Assembly (NCBI GenBank): GCA_019749935.1
Contig: JAIEPD010000031.1
Coordinates: 1-64,000 of the forward strand
From: Alphaproteobacteria bacterium
GTDB taxonomy: Bacteria; Pseudomonadota; Alphaproteobacteria; Paracaedibacterales; CAIULA01
Direction of reading: 5' to 3'
Length of the DNA: 64,000 bases
Made by a program: the position numbers and the translations under genes. This document shows positions 17,215 through 26,090 of the stretch, piece after piece; within the stretch, counting starts at the first letter, position 1; each line of letters starts with the position of its first letter. Below the pieces are notes generated by a model, which was not told the origin of the DNA, did no database searches, and saw only the letters and a list, made by a program, of their open reading frames with translations.

Positions 17215-18749
17215 ATGAACAATCTGCTTCATTAAATAAAATTAAATATCAGGGAATGTTGACCGTGACTGTTATGATTGTAACAATCATGCAGGTTTTA
17301 GATTCAACGATTGCTAACGTTGCTTTGCCTCATATGCAGGGAAATTTAGGTGTCACTCAAGATCAAATTACTTGGGTGTTAACATCTTATATTCTCTTCT
17401 CAGCCATAGGGATGACTTTGGCAAGTTTTCTATCAATGCGGTTCGGAAGAAGACAGTTATTCCTTGTCTCAATTTCTGGTTTTACAATCAGTTCAATATT
17501 ATGCGGAACAGCAGATTCACTGAATGTGTTGGTTTTTTATCGTTTATTTCAGGGATTATTTGGAGCATCGTTTGTACCTCTTTCTCAATCGATTTTGTTA
17601 GATATCTATCCCAAAGAAAAACATGGCTATGCACTCGCATTATGGGGGATGGGGATTATGGTTGGGCCTATTATGGGGCCAGTCGTGGGCGGATATTTAA
17701 CAGATATGTACAGCTGGAGGTGGGTTTTTTTTGTTAATGTTCCGGTTGGAATTTTGGCGTTTGCAGGAATTTATCTATTATTAAAGGAGGTTAATCCTCT
17801 AGAAAAGACACCTTTCGATTGGAAAGGGTTTATTTTGATGACGTTATTTCTGTCAAGTTTACAAATTGCTTTAGATCGTGGAGAACAACTGGACTGGTTT
17901 GATTCATTAGAGATCAAAGCGGAACTTGCTATCTCAATTTTGTCTCTTGGTTTCTTTGTTTCTCATATTTTAAAAAAGGAAAACCCATATATACGCCCAG
18001 CCCTATTTATGGACCGAAATTTTACGATTTGTTTGGCTTTAAGTTTTGTTGTGGGGGCAATTTTGCAATCCCCCTTGGCGTTGATGCCAGATTTTCTGCA
18101 GGATCTAATGAACTATCCTGTATTAACGGCGGGTCTTATAACAGCACCAAGAGGGATTGGAACAATGGTTTCTATGTTTCTTGTTGGAAGACTTATTGGG
18201 AAAATTGAAACCCGCTTTTTGGTTTTAATAGGCCTTTTAATTCTGAGTTACTCTTTAAAGCAAATGACTGAATTTAATTTGCTTATGGGGTATGGACCTA
18301 TTATTTTATCAGGCGTTATTATGGGATTTGGGTTTGGTTTTATTTTTGTGCCACTCAGCGCTTTGGCTTTTTCTACCCTTATTCCTGCTTATAGAACAGA
18401 AGGTTCTGGTCTTTATAATCTCATTCGCAATATAGGCGGCAGTATCGGGATTTCTCTTTCAACGAATCTTCTCATTCGAAAAACACAAATGTTTCATGCA
18501 AACTTAGGAGAATTCATGACTCCTTATAACAAAGCTTTTGTGCTCTCAAAGGTTTCTAACCCATCTGTGTATAAACAACAGGATTTTTTAGAGTGGAATA
18601 ATAGGGTAACTCAAGAAGCGTCAACGCTCGCCTATTTGAATACCTTTAAAGCCATCATGTTTTTTACTCTTATTTCTGCTCTTCTATTATTTTTTGTGAA
18701 AAAGCAGAATAGCCAAGAAACTAAGCCCGATATGAAGCACTTGGATTAG
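17211..18749 (+). CDS. DHA2-family multidrug MFS transporter, EmrB-like
   Basis: A 512-aa inner-membrane drug:proton antiporter with about 14 hydrophobic segments. DHA2 motifs are visible: LDSTIANVALPHMQG in helix 1, the motif A-like loop LSMRFGRRQLF and the antiporter motif C region GMGIMVGPIMGPVVGG. It overlaps the upstream EmrA-like gene by 4 bases. The substrate is unknown; efflux of host-derived toxic compounds is plausible. It converges with the MHS-type transporter, only 5 bases apart. Confidence 0.92.
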   Translation: MNEQSASLNKIKYQGMLTVTVMIVTIMQVLDSTIANVALPHMQGNLGVTQDQITWVLTSYILFSAIGMTLASFLSMRFGRRQLFLVSISGFTISSILCGTADSLNVLVFYRLFQGLFGASFVPLSQSILLDIYPKEKHGYALALWGMGIMVGPIMGPVVGGYLTDMYSWRWVFFVNVPVGILAFAGIYLLLKEVNPLEKTPFDWKGFILMTLFLSSLQIALDRGEQLDWFDSLEIKAELAISILSLGFFVSHILKKENPYIRPALFMDRNFTICLALSFVVGAILQSPLALMPDFLQDLMNYPVLTAGLITAPRGIGTMVSMFLVGRLIGKIETRFLVLIGLLILSYSLKQMTEFNLLMGYGPIILSGVIMGFGFGFIFVPLSALAFSTLIPAYRTEGSGLYNLIRNIGGSIGISLSTNLLIRKTQMFHANLGEFMTPYNKAFVLSKVSNPSVYKQQDFLEWNNRVTQEASTLAYLNTFKAIMFFTLISALLLFFVKKQNSQETKPDMKHLD

Positions 18750-18754
18750 AGGTT

Positions 18755-20044
18755 TTAATGGCTTATTTCTTGTGAAGGCGTCTCAATAATCCTAATGGCT
18801 ACTCCATATAAAAGGGCTAACGTAAACAAAAAGAAAGACGGGGCCCATAAAAAACTGGTTACCTTGACTGTCCAGGATGCAATGAGCGGAGTTGTGCCAC
18901 CTAAAAGGGCAGTGCCCAAGGCATAGCTAAAACCTACACCGCTATAACGCCTGCTTGGGGGGAAGAGTTTTGGTAGGGCGCAAGAAAGGGCAGCGACTTG
19001 AAAGGCATTGCCTATAATCAAATAAATTTGAATAGCCGTTAATGAGGCAATAGAAAGATTGTGATAAGCCCATATATAAATTGGGAGCGCTGGTACTAAA
19101 AACCAAAGCATACACATCTTCATGATTTTTATTTCACCAAATCGAGCAATGATGGGTGACGCTAAAAGAATTAAAAAGCCTCCCAAAATAAACATCAATA
19201 GGTTGTTAATTAGGATACCTTCCGTTGAAAAACATAAAAGTCCTCGCCAGTCTAGGTTTAAATAGATCGTTGCAAGATAAATAGGGACAAAGTTTGCTCC
19301 CCCTAAAACGCAACAAGCAAATAATTTTTTCTTGTCCTTTTTAAAGGATGCGAGCATGGGATTTTTTTCAAGATTATTTTCTTCTTTCAGCTGAGTATAG
19401 GACTGGCTTTCATCCATTTGTGAGCGCAAATATGAAATGTAAAGACCAATCAAGGCAGCAGAGATAAAGGAGTATCGCCAACTGCCAGAAAAGATCATTG
19501 ATGTTGAGAAAAAGAGACTAATGATGACACCAATGCTGGCGCCAAAAAACCCTATAGAGGTCAAAATACAAGTGACGAGTGATTTGTTTTTAATGCCCTT
19601 TTGTTCCGCTACATAAATAAGGGCACCTGTGTAATCTCCTCCAACAGCGATTCCTTGCAGCAATCGACAAATGACCAAAAGAACAGGGGCAAGAAATCCT
19701 ACCGAGGAATAGTCAGGAAGGATGCCTATTATGAAGATAGGAATAGACGTTAAAAGAGAAGAAATTGTAAGGGAGATTTTTCTGCCAAATCTGTCACCAA
19801 GATATCCAAATAAAATTCCGCCAAATGGCCTGCCCAAATAACCTGCCGCAAATGCTAGAAAACTGCCAGTAATAGGAAAAATGCCCATTTCTTCGTGGAA
19901 AAATAGAGGGGCGAGAATAACGGCAAAATACCCATAAAGCGTATTATTGTAGGCCTCAAGAACCACTCCCCCTAGGGCTGCCACAATATTTTTGTTCATT
20001 TTTGTCTTTTTCTCAAATGTTTTCCCCAAGGATTCAGAGCTCAT
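18755..20044 (-). CDS. MFS transporter, metabolite:proton symporter (MHS) type
   Basis: A 429-aa, 12-helix major facilitator protein. The signature GRPFGGILFGYLGDRFGRK and the following LQGIAVGGDYTGALIYVAE match the MHS subfamily (ProP, ShiA, KgtP relatives), which imports organic acids or osmolytes with protons. The start is uncertain: an in-frame ATG at 19999 gives a more usual N-terminus. The substrate cannot be told from sequence. It is a candidate nutrient importer from the host. Confidence 0.85.
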   Translation of the reverse strand: MSSESLGKTFEKKTKMNKNIVAALGGVVLEAYNNTLYGYFAVILAPLFFHEEMGIFPITGSFLAFAAGYLGRPFGGILFGYLGDRFGRKISLTISSLLTSIPIFIIGILPDYSSVGFLAPVLLVICRLLQGIAVGGDYTGALIYVAEQKGIKNKSLVTCILTSIGFFGASIGVIISLFFSTSMIFSGSWRYSFISAALIGLYISYLRSQMDESQSYTQLKEENNLEKNPMLASFKKDKKKLFACCVLGGANFVPIYLATIYLNLDWRGLLCFSTEGILINNLLMFILGGFLILLASPIIARFGEIKIMKMCMLWFLVPALPIYIWAYHNLSIASLTAIQIYLIIGNAFQVAALSCALPKLFPPSRRYSGVGFSYALGTALLGGTTPLIASWTVKVTSFLWAPSFFLFTLALLYGVAIRIIETPSQEISH

Positions 20045-20194
20045 ACATATTTCTTTATATCACATATCTTGAGAGGTAGTGTGACGATAGTATTTCATCT
20101 TTCTGAACATCAATAGCATGGTAGAGTTTCTCTTGCTATATATTTTTGAGAGAAAAAGAGGAAAAAATGCAAGATCACGTTGCATGGAAATAGG

Positions 20195-20226
20195 AAAAAA
20201 AAGGACCGCCCTAAAAAGGGCAGTCC
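20195..20226 (-). terminator. Rho-independent terminator of the RRM gene
   Basis: On the minus strand GGACTGCCC pairs with GGGCGGTCC (20226-20218 with 20211-20203) across a short T-rich loop and is followed by eight T residues. It lies about 28 bases past the RRM gene stop. Confidence 0.9.
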
Positions 20227-20254
20227 TAATTTTCAAAAGCTGACTTTCGATTGA

Positions 20255-20632
20255 TTAACGGCCGCGTGGGTAACGGTCGGAACCACCACGATGGTCTCCA
20301 CCGCCGCCACCACGATAGTCTCCTCCATCTCTTGAGGAGTTTCCGCGGTAACCACCGCCACCACCACCACGGTTTTCACGTGGTTCTTGTGGACGAGCTT
20401 CAGCAACGCTAATTGTGCGTCCCATAATCTCTGAGCCATTTAATTTTTTGATTGCGTCCTGTGCTTCTCCATCGCTGGACATTTCAACGAAACCAAAACC
20501 TTTGCTGCGGCCTGACCTAAAATCTGTGATAACCTTTGCGGAAACAACAGACCCTACTTCAGCAAAAATGCCTTCTAAGGTTCCATCATCCATTGTAAAG
20601 GCTAAATTGCTGACGTATAATTTCTTGTTCAT
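20255..20632 (-). CDS. RNA-binding protein with one RRM and Gly/Arg-rich tail
   Basis: The 125-aa product has a single RNA recognition motif (residues 3-80) with RNP2 LYVSNL and RNP1 KGFGFVEM. A Gly/Arg/Asp-rich tail with GGGGG and RGG-like runs follows. Such small RRM proteins occur in many bacteria and resemble cold-induced Rbp proteins of cyanobacteria; the RNA targets are unknown. It has its own terminator. In the overlapping minus frame the Gly tail reads as a Val-rich ORF, which is a shadow. Confidence 0.92.
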   Translation of the reverse strand: MNKKLYVSNLAFTMDDGTLEGIFAEVGSVVSAKVITDFRSGRSKGFGFVEMSSDGEAQDAIKKLNGSEIMGRTISVAEARPQEPRENRGGGGGGYRGNSSRDGGDYRGGGGGDHRGGSDRYPRGR

Positions 20633-20769
20633 AAGAGCTCCTTAATAATAATCCGTACCGCAGGCATATGAAGGTCTAGTAACATTCAGTGCAAGGGACT
20701 TTAACCACTCTATATTATATAGAACTCAAAGATTAAAAAATAGTAAAAAAGTTAGCAGGGTGAAAAATA

Positions 20770-21729
20770 ATGCAATTAACTAATTTATCTTCAAGCTCTC
20801 AAGAAGAATTGGTGGGACATCAAAATGCTTTGAAAACATTAAGAACATTGTATGCTGCCGGAAATTTGGCGCCCTGTTGGCTTTTGGTTGGACAAAGAGG
20901 AATTGGAAAAAGGACTTTTGCGCACTCTTTTGCCAAACAAATCTTAACCGTCAATCCCCAAAATCCCACGGGACTGCCAGAAAATATTGTGAGTCGGCAA
21001 CTAAAGATAGGCTCATATCCCAATGTGTTGGTCATTGAAAAGGCTTTTAATAAAGAAGGGGAAGAAGCAAACGAAATATCCGTAGATGAGGCTCGAAAGG
21101 TATTGGATTTTCTGCATCAGTCACCAGCAATTCCCGGATGGCGTGTGGTGATTGTGGATGCAGTAGATGAATTAAACAGGGCTGCAGCCAATTCGCTTTT
21201 AAAGATTTTAGAGGAGCCTCCTCAAAAAACTGTTTTCTTATTAGTTTGTCATTCGTTGGGCCAAGTATTGCCAACCATTCGGTCTCGCTGCCAGCAATTA
21301 AATTTTTCGCCTTTGACTCTTGATGATTTTAACCAAATTGCAACTGAGCCAGTCTCTGAAGAGCTGGCTGCATATGTAAAGGGAAGTCTTGGGCTTTATT
21401 ATTCTTTATTAGAAGCTGGGGGGATAACGTTTATACAAACATTAACCCACATCATCGATTCTGCTAGAAAAGGCCAGGTTAGCCCTGTACAAAAATTCTG
21501 TGAAGAGGTATCAAAAGATCCAAAAAGATATTCATGCTTTTTGTGGCTGATTGAACAATGGGTTTATAAGACGACTTTGAGTACTCATTCTGATGAAAGA
21601 GCCCATTGGGTTTTGGTGTGGGAAAGGCTAACAGCATTTTTAAAGGGTGCAAAAACAACTCACCTTGATAAAAATCAGGTAATGCTCTCTTGCTTTTTGA
21701 TCATCGAAAACCCTAATATTTACTCCTAA
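20770..21729 (+). CDS. holB: DNA polymerase III subunit delta'
   Basis: The 319-aa product is the delta' subunit of the clamp loader that places the sliding clamp on DNA. The N-terminal AAA+ module has the P-loop GQRGIGKRT, the Walker-B-like segment VVIVDAVDELN with LKILEEPPQKTVF, and the SRC motif RSRCQQL. The C-terminal part is divergent, as is usual in alphaproteobacteria. metG starts 26 bases downstream, a common pairing (holB-metG). Confidence 0.9.
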   Translation: MQLTNLSSSSQEELVGHQNALKTLRTLYAAGNLAPCWLLVGQRGIGKRTFAHSFAKQILTVNPQNPTGLPENIVSRQLKIGSYPNVLVIEKAFNKEGEEANEISVDEARKVLDFLHQSPAIPGWRVVIVDAVDELNRAAANSLLKILEEPPQKTVFLLVCHSLGQVLPTIRSRCQQLNFSPLTLDDFNQIATEPVSEELAAYVKGSLGLYYSLLEAGGITFIQTLTHIIDSARKGQVSPVQKFCEEVSKDPKRYSCFLWLIEQWVYKTTLSTHSDERAHWVLVWERLTAFLKGAKTTHLDKNQVMLSCFLIIENPNIYS

Positions 21730-21755
21730 AATTTAAGAGGCTTGAGTTCCCATAA

Positions 21756-23339
21756 ATGACAGATAAAAAAAATTTTTACATAACAACTCCCATTTATTAC
21801 GTCAATGACGTGCCGCATATAGGCCATGCTTATACAACCCTGGCGTGTGATACGATGGCACGTTACAAGCGCCTTATGAGGTATAATGTTAAGTTTGTAA
21901 CGGGAACTGATGAGCACGGCCAAAAGGTTGAAAAGGCAGCCGCTGCAGCGGGTATGAATCCGCAAGCGTTTGTAGATAAATATTCACAAACCTTTCGTCA
22001 TTTAGCCACTGAGATGCAAGTCACCAATGATGACTTTATTCGCACAACCGAACCAAGACATAAAGATGCAGCACAGCATTTATGGAATGAACTGTTAAAG
22101 AATGGACAGATTTATCTGGGTAGTTATGCCGGTTGGTATTCTGTCAGAGATGAGGCTTTTTATGCAGAGAGTGAGCTGATGAATGGTAAGGCCCCAACAG
22201 GGGCACCTGTTGAATGGGTAGAGGAACCTAGCTATTTCTTCAAGCTTTCAGAGTGGGGTGATAAGTTATTAGAGTATTACGAAAAACACCCTGACTTTAT
22301 CCAACCCGACAGTCGCCGTAATGAGGTGATTAGTTTTGTTAAAAGCGGGCTTAGAGATTTATCCATTTCAAGGGCAAGTTTTAAATGGGGTGTACCTGTT
22401 CCAAACGATCCTGATCATGTGATGTATGTTTGGTTGGATGCCTTGACCAACTATTTAACAGTCTTGGGTTACCCTAATACCAATTCAGATGATTTTAAGA
22501 ATTTTTGGCCTGAGTCAGTCCATGTAGTTGGTAAAGATATTTTGCGTTTCCATGCCGTTTATTGGCCTGCATTTTTAATGGCAGCGGGTCTAAACCCGCC
22601 TAAAAAAATCTTTGCCCATGGTTGGTGGACGAACGAAGGGGAGAAAATTTCCAAATCTTTGGGCAACACAATTGATCCAATTGAATTAATAGAGGTTTTT
22701 GGTTTGGATGCTGTTCGCTATTATCTATTGCGCGAAGTTTCCTTTGGTCAGGATGGTGATTTTTCCCGCCAAGGGCTTATTAACCGTTATAACAGCGATC
22801 TAGCGAACGCTTATGGAAACTTGGTGCAACGTGTGTTGTCATTTATTTATAAGCAATGCGATGGCAAGGTTCCAGAACCAGCAGAGTATACTGCTGAGGA
22901 TAAAGAATTACTAAATGAAACTGATGCTTTGCCAGAAGTTTTAGAAAAGAGCATGGAGAACTTTGCTTTTCATAAATATGCAGATCATATTTGGCAGGCT
23001 ATTTTCAAAGCAAACCAATACGTTGATATGCAAAAACCCTGGGGGTTAAAAGTCACCGATCCAAAACGCATGCATACCATATTGTATGTATTAGCAGAAA
23101 CTATCCGCAGAATTGCTATTTTAACACAGCCTATTTTACCCATTGCGAGTGAAAAGATTTTGGGTCAACTCGGAGTGATAAAGACAGATTTGGATATATT
23201 TAATCAAGCGTTGCAAGCAGGCACATCTTTACCAGAACCACAGGGTGTATTCCCACGAAGAGTAGAAGAAAACCATACCCAAAGAATTTCAAAAGGCCTG
23301 CAGGAAAACGAGGGCCGAGGAGCGAAAGTGTATGAATAA
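21756..23339 (+). CDS. metG: Methionyl-tRNA synthetase
   Basis: Charges tRNA-Met. The class I signatures are HIGH (HIGHAY, about residue 23) and KISKS in place of KMSKS. The editing/insert region lacks the zinc cysteines, and there is no C-terminal EMAP/Trbp111 domain, as in other short alphaproteobacterial enzymes. The natural end appears to be just after VFPRRVEE. The last 21 residues (507-527) are encoded by palindromic element copy 3, which also supplies the stop codon. The extension is probably tolerated because it lies beyond the anticodon-binding domain. Confidence 0.95.
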   Translation: MTDKKNFYITTPIYYVNDVPHIGHAYTTLACDTMARYKRLMRYNVKFVTGTDEHGQKVEKAAAAAGMNPQAFVDKYSQTFRHLATEMQVTNDDFIRTTEPRHKDAAQHLWNELLKNGQIYLGSYAGWYSVRDEAFYAESELMNGKAPTGAPVEWVEEPSYFFKLSEWGDKLLEYYEKHPDFIQPDSRRNEVISFVKSGLRDLSISRASFKWGVPVPNDPDHVMYVWLDALTNYLTVLGYPNTNSDDFKNFWPESVHVVGKDILRFHAVYWPAFLMAAGLNPPKKIFAHGWWTNEGEKISKSLGNTIDPIELIEVFGLDAVRYYLLREVSFGQDGDFSRQGLINRYNSDLANAYGNLVQRVLSFIYKQCDGKVPEPAEYTAEDKELLNETDALPEVLEKSMENFAFHKYADHIWQAIFKANQYVDMQKPWGLKVTDPKRMHTILYVLAETIRRIAILTQPILPIASEKILGQLGVIKTDLDIFNQALQAGTSLPEPQGVFPRRVEENHTQRISKGLQENEGRGAKVYE

Positions 23340-23400
23340 TACATGCGCACCGAAGGTTCCGAAGTTTGACGAACAGGCATTTTGAAAGGCGCTGGGTATA
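23274..23400 (+). repeat. Palindromic element, copy 3, fused to metG 3' end
   Basis: A 127-base relative of the copies at 3366 and 57458. Outer arm CATACCC (23274-23280) pairs with GGGTATA (23394-23400). Middle arm TTTCAAAAGGCCTG (23287-23300) pairs with CAGGCATTTTGAAA (23374-23387) with one mismatch, and an apical GTGTAT/ATACAT hairpin lies around 23328-23344. The middle arm is GCCTG/CAGGC here but CCGGG/CCCGG in the other copies, so both sides changed together. Its left half is translated as the end of MetG. It ends one base before the trmL ATG. Confidence 0.8.
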
Positions 23401-23401
23401 A

Positions 23402-23851
23402 ATGCGACTCGCTCTTTATCAACCTGAAATTCCACAAAACACAGGCACGCTGATGCGCCTAGGGGCTTGTATGGATGTCGGCATTGATATCATTGAACCC
23501 AGTGGTTTTATCTGGGATGATGCTAGGCTTAAACGGGCTGGGATGGATTATATAGAACTTGTTAATGTGACACGGCATCCTTCGTTCGAAGAGTTTTCCT
23601 CTACCATAGCTCCCTCACGTCTTATCCTTTTGGATACCAAAGCAACGACAGATTACTTAGACTTTGAATTTCACGGCGGTGATATCTTGATGGTTGGCAG
23701 GGAGAGCGATGGCGTTCCTGATAAAGTGTTTAACGCCTGTACGCATAAATTAAAAATTTCTATGTTATCTGGTGTTCGGTCCTTGAATGTTGCCATTGCT
23801 GCTTCTATGGTGTTAGGCGAAGCGTTGCGGCAAACAAGGAGCATTCTATGA
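23402..23851 (+). CDS. trmL: tRNA (cytidine(34)-2'-O)-methyltransferase
   Basis: A SPOUT-class enzyme that 2'-O-methylates the wobble nucleotide of tRNA-Leu isoacceptors. The 149-aa product starts [19 protein letters not shown], the family N-terminus. The knot motifs [16 protein letters not shown] and [20 protein letters not shown] are present. The start codon lies one base beyond the palindromic element, so its ribosome-binding site (GAAAGG) falls inside the element. The stop overlaps the hemF start (ATGA). Confidence 0.93.
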   Translation: MRLALYQPEIPQNTGTLMRLGACMDVGIDIIEPSGFIWDDARLKRAGMDYIELVNVTRHPSFEEFSSTIAPSRLILLDTKATTDYLDFEFHGGDILMVGRESDGVPDKVFNACTHKLKISMLSGVRSLNVAIAASMVLGEALRQTRSIL

Positions 23852-24690
23852 CAACAGTAGGCCAAAAAAAGGCTCTATCTGACTGGTTTACAAGCTTGCA
23901 AAAGCGCATCTGTACAGCGCTTGAGGAAATTGAGCAGGAATATCAAGGCGGCGATACTCTGCCGGGTCAGTTTCATTTTAAACCATGGATTCGGGAAGAA
24001 AATGGTGGTGGTGGAACCATGGGTATGATGCATGGCGCTGTGTTTGAAAAGGCTGGTGTAAACGTTTCAACCGTCTATGGTGAATTTTCGCCAGAGTTTC
24101 GTTCTCATATCCCAGGCGCTGCACAGGATCCGCGTTTTTGGGCAAGCGGTTTATCGCTTGTTATTCACCCCATGAATCCTTTTGTGCCAGCTGTGCATAT
24201 GAATACCCGCCATATTGTAACAACACGTAGTTGGTTTGGTGGTGGTTCTGATTTAACGCCAACCTTTGAATTTGAAGCCGACACTAAGGATTTCCATAAA
24301 GCCTTTGAAGAAGCGTGCGATAAGCATGACATAGATGACTATAAACGCTTTAAATTATGGTGTGATGAGTACTTTTTTCTCCCTCATCGTGGCGAGGCCA
24401 GAGGCGTAGGAGGTATTTTTTATGATAATCTTGACACAAGCGATTTTGACCATGATTTTGAATTTACCCGTAATGTGGGCGAGGCCTTTTTAAAAATTTA
24501 TCCTGAACTCGTCAGACGACGTATGAATATGCCGTGGTCAGATGAAGATAAACAAAAGCAATATGTGAAACGGGGTCGCTACGTAGAATTCAATTTATTG
24601 TATGACAGAGGGACTTTGTTTGGGTTAAAGACGGGCGGAAATATTGAAGCGGTTTTAATGTCTCTGCCACCGATGGTCAGCTGGAGGTAA
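23848..24690 (+). CDS. hemF: Oxygen-dependent coproporphyrinogen III oxidase
   Basis: HemF decarboxylates coproporphyrinogen III to protoporphyrinogen IX with oxygen in haem synthesis. The 280-aa product contains the signatures [47 protein letters not shown] and the terminal [14 protein letters not shown] and [10 protein letters not shown]. Length is that of alphaproteobacterial HemF. It overlaps trmL by 4 bases. Its presence implies haem production for the cytochromes encoded elsewhere in the window. Confidence 0.95.
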   Translation: MTTVGQKKALSDWFTSLQKRICTALEEIEQEYQGGDTLPGQFHFKPWIREENGGGGTMGMMHGAVFEKAGVNVSTVYGEFSPEFRSHIPGAAQDPRFWASGLSLVIHPMNPFVPAVHMNTRHIVTTRSWFGGGSDLTPTFEFEADTKDFHKAFEEACDKHDIDDYKRFKLWCDEYFFLPHRGEARGVGGIFYDNLDTSDFDHDFEFTRNVGEAFLKIYPELVRRRMNMPWSDEDKQKQYVKRGRYVEFNLLYDRGTLFGLKTGGNIEAVLMSLPPMVSWR

Positions 24691-24695
24691 AAGTA

Positions 24696-25415
24696 GTGAG
24701 AAAAATGATGAAACTCACTGAAAGAATTGATTTTGGGTTTGTATTGTTGGCTGACCCTTTGCAAGAAAAAGCGCTAGAAATTTTATGTAATACAATCCTA
24801 GAAAAAATGCCCTGCTATGATTGCGAGGAGGAACAGAGTGTAAGGGTTAGAAAACTGCATCTTTCTGTAGGACATTATGCGATTTTAAGGGCAGAGGTTG
24901 AAGAACTAAAAACTATTACGCAGGAAATTGCAAAACAATTCTCAGCTCTTGATGTGCCAATGAAAGAGAATATTTCAATCTCCAAGCATCATATAACATT
25001 GGAATGCTTAGGGTTGCATGAGCACACAAACCCCAAAATTGTGGAAATGTATAAGAGATTAAGAAGTCTCTATTTGCAGCGTATCATCACTAAACAACCA
25101 ACAACACAAGCCTATTACCAGAAATTTCTCCATAAAGATAATAATTCTGAACTTGCTTTAATAGAAACATGTTACCAAAATTGGGGCACTCCTGAAGACA
25201 ATCGTATCCGTCCTCATTTCACATTGGTCTATAATTATGCAGGGGAAAAAAATAAGGTAGAGGAAGCGTTAAAAGATATCGCTACACCTCATAACTTAAG
25301 GAGCCTTCGACTGACCCGACTCGGGGTGGCTGCTCTTGATTTATTTGGAAACCCTTTGCAAGATGGATTATTTTATGAAGTACCATTGATCAAAGAGGTG
25401 TTGCATGGCAACTGA
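24696..25415 (+). CDS. Probable 2H phosphoesterase-like protein
   Basis: The 239-aa product carries two His-x-Ser/Thr motifs about 120 residues apart, HLS (55-57) and HFT (174-176). This is the hallmark of the 2H phosphoesterase/RNA ligase-like fold (LigT, DUF1045 relatives), acting on cyclic phosphodiesters or RNA ends. GTG 24696 is preferred because GGAGG lies 8 bases before it, overlapping the hemF end; ATG 24705 is an alternative. It overlaps the following methyltransferase by 11 bases, so they are an operon. The family call is from motifs only. Confidence 0.6.
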   Translation: MRKMMKLTERIDFGFVLLADPLQEKALEILCNTILEKMPCYDCEEEQSVRVRKLHLSVGHYAILRAEVEELKTITQEIAKQFSALDVPMKENISISKHHITLECLGLHEHTNPKIVEMYKRLRSLYLQRIITKQPTTQAYYQKFLHKDNNSELALIETCYQNWGTPEDNRIRPHFTLVYNYAGEKNKVEEALKDIATPHNLRSLRLTRLGVAALDLFGNPLQDGLFYEVPLIKEVLHGN

Positions 25416-25992
25416 AGATTTTTATAACGAAAATGCAGATAATTTTTATAACCGAACCCTCAATGTAAATATGGATCATTTCTATCAAGAATTTTTACCC
25501 TATATTCCAAAGAGTGGATCAATCTTAGACGCTGGATGTGGTTCAGGGCGGGATGCAAAATTTTTTCAAGAGCAGGGATATGCTGTTACAGCAACGGATT
25601 CAGCAATTGAGATGGTAAAACGTTCTGGTCTTTTATTGGGAAAGCCATCCCTGCATCTATCGTTTGAAAACATTGACATGAATGAGGAGTTTGACGGTAT
25701 TTGGGCGAATGCATCTTTGTTGCATGTGAAATCGGATAAGTTACCCGAAATTCTTAAAAAGCTTTGCAAGGCTTTAAAGCCAGGTGGCGTTCTGTTTATG
25801 TCATTCAAATATGGTGAAGGGGAATATATAAAAGACGGGCGACATTTTAGTGATCATACAGAAATTACTATTCGCAAAGTGATTGCCTTAATTCCTGAAT
25901 TTGAAGAGCTTAAATCCTGGAAATCAGCTGATACCAGAAATAGCTCTGCAGAATTTTGGTTAAGTAGCCTTGTTCGTAAGAGAGCAGGTTGA
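25405..25992 (+). CDS. SAM-dependent class I methyltransferase
   Basis: The 195-aa product is a small-molecule-type methyltransferase. It shows motif I ILDAGCGSGRDAKFF, an acidic residue after strand 2 (TATDSA), motif II-like FDGIWANASLLHV and the later KPGGVLFMSFKYGEGE. These features match the Tellurite-resistance/TehB-like or Methyltransf_11/25 group. It overlaps the upstream 2H phosphoesterase gene. The substrate is unknown; the pairing with an RNA-end-type phosphoesterase suggests a modification or repair role, which is inference. Confidence 0.8.
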   Translation: MATEDFYNENADNFYNRTLNVNMDHFYQEFLPYIPKSGSILDAGCGSGRDAKFFQEQGYAVTATDSAIEMVKRSGLLLGKPSLHLSFENIDMNEEFDGIWANASLLHVKSDKLPEILKKLCKALKPGGVLFMSFKYGEGEYIKDGRHFSDHTEITIRKVIALIPEFEELKSWKSADTRNSSAEFWLSSLVRKRAG

Positions 25993-26090
25993 ATACTCTC
26001 TATTCTGTTATTTTCTTTTTGAAAAAATATTACACTGTATATATTTTAATTTCTCTAGATAATTTATTGTAAGAGAGAATAATTGCTAAG

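Noticed and set aside
20233-20439. Val-rich minus-strand ORF over the RRM gene tail
   Set aside because: It is an alternative frame of the Gly/Arg-rich tail coding sequence.
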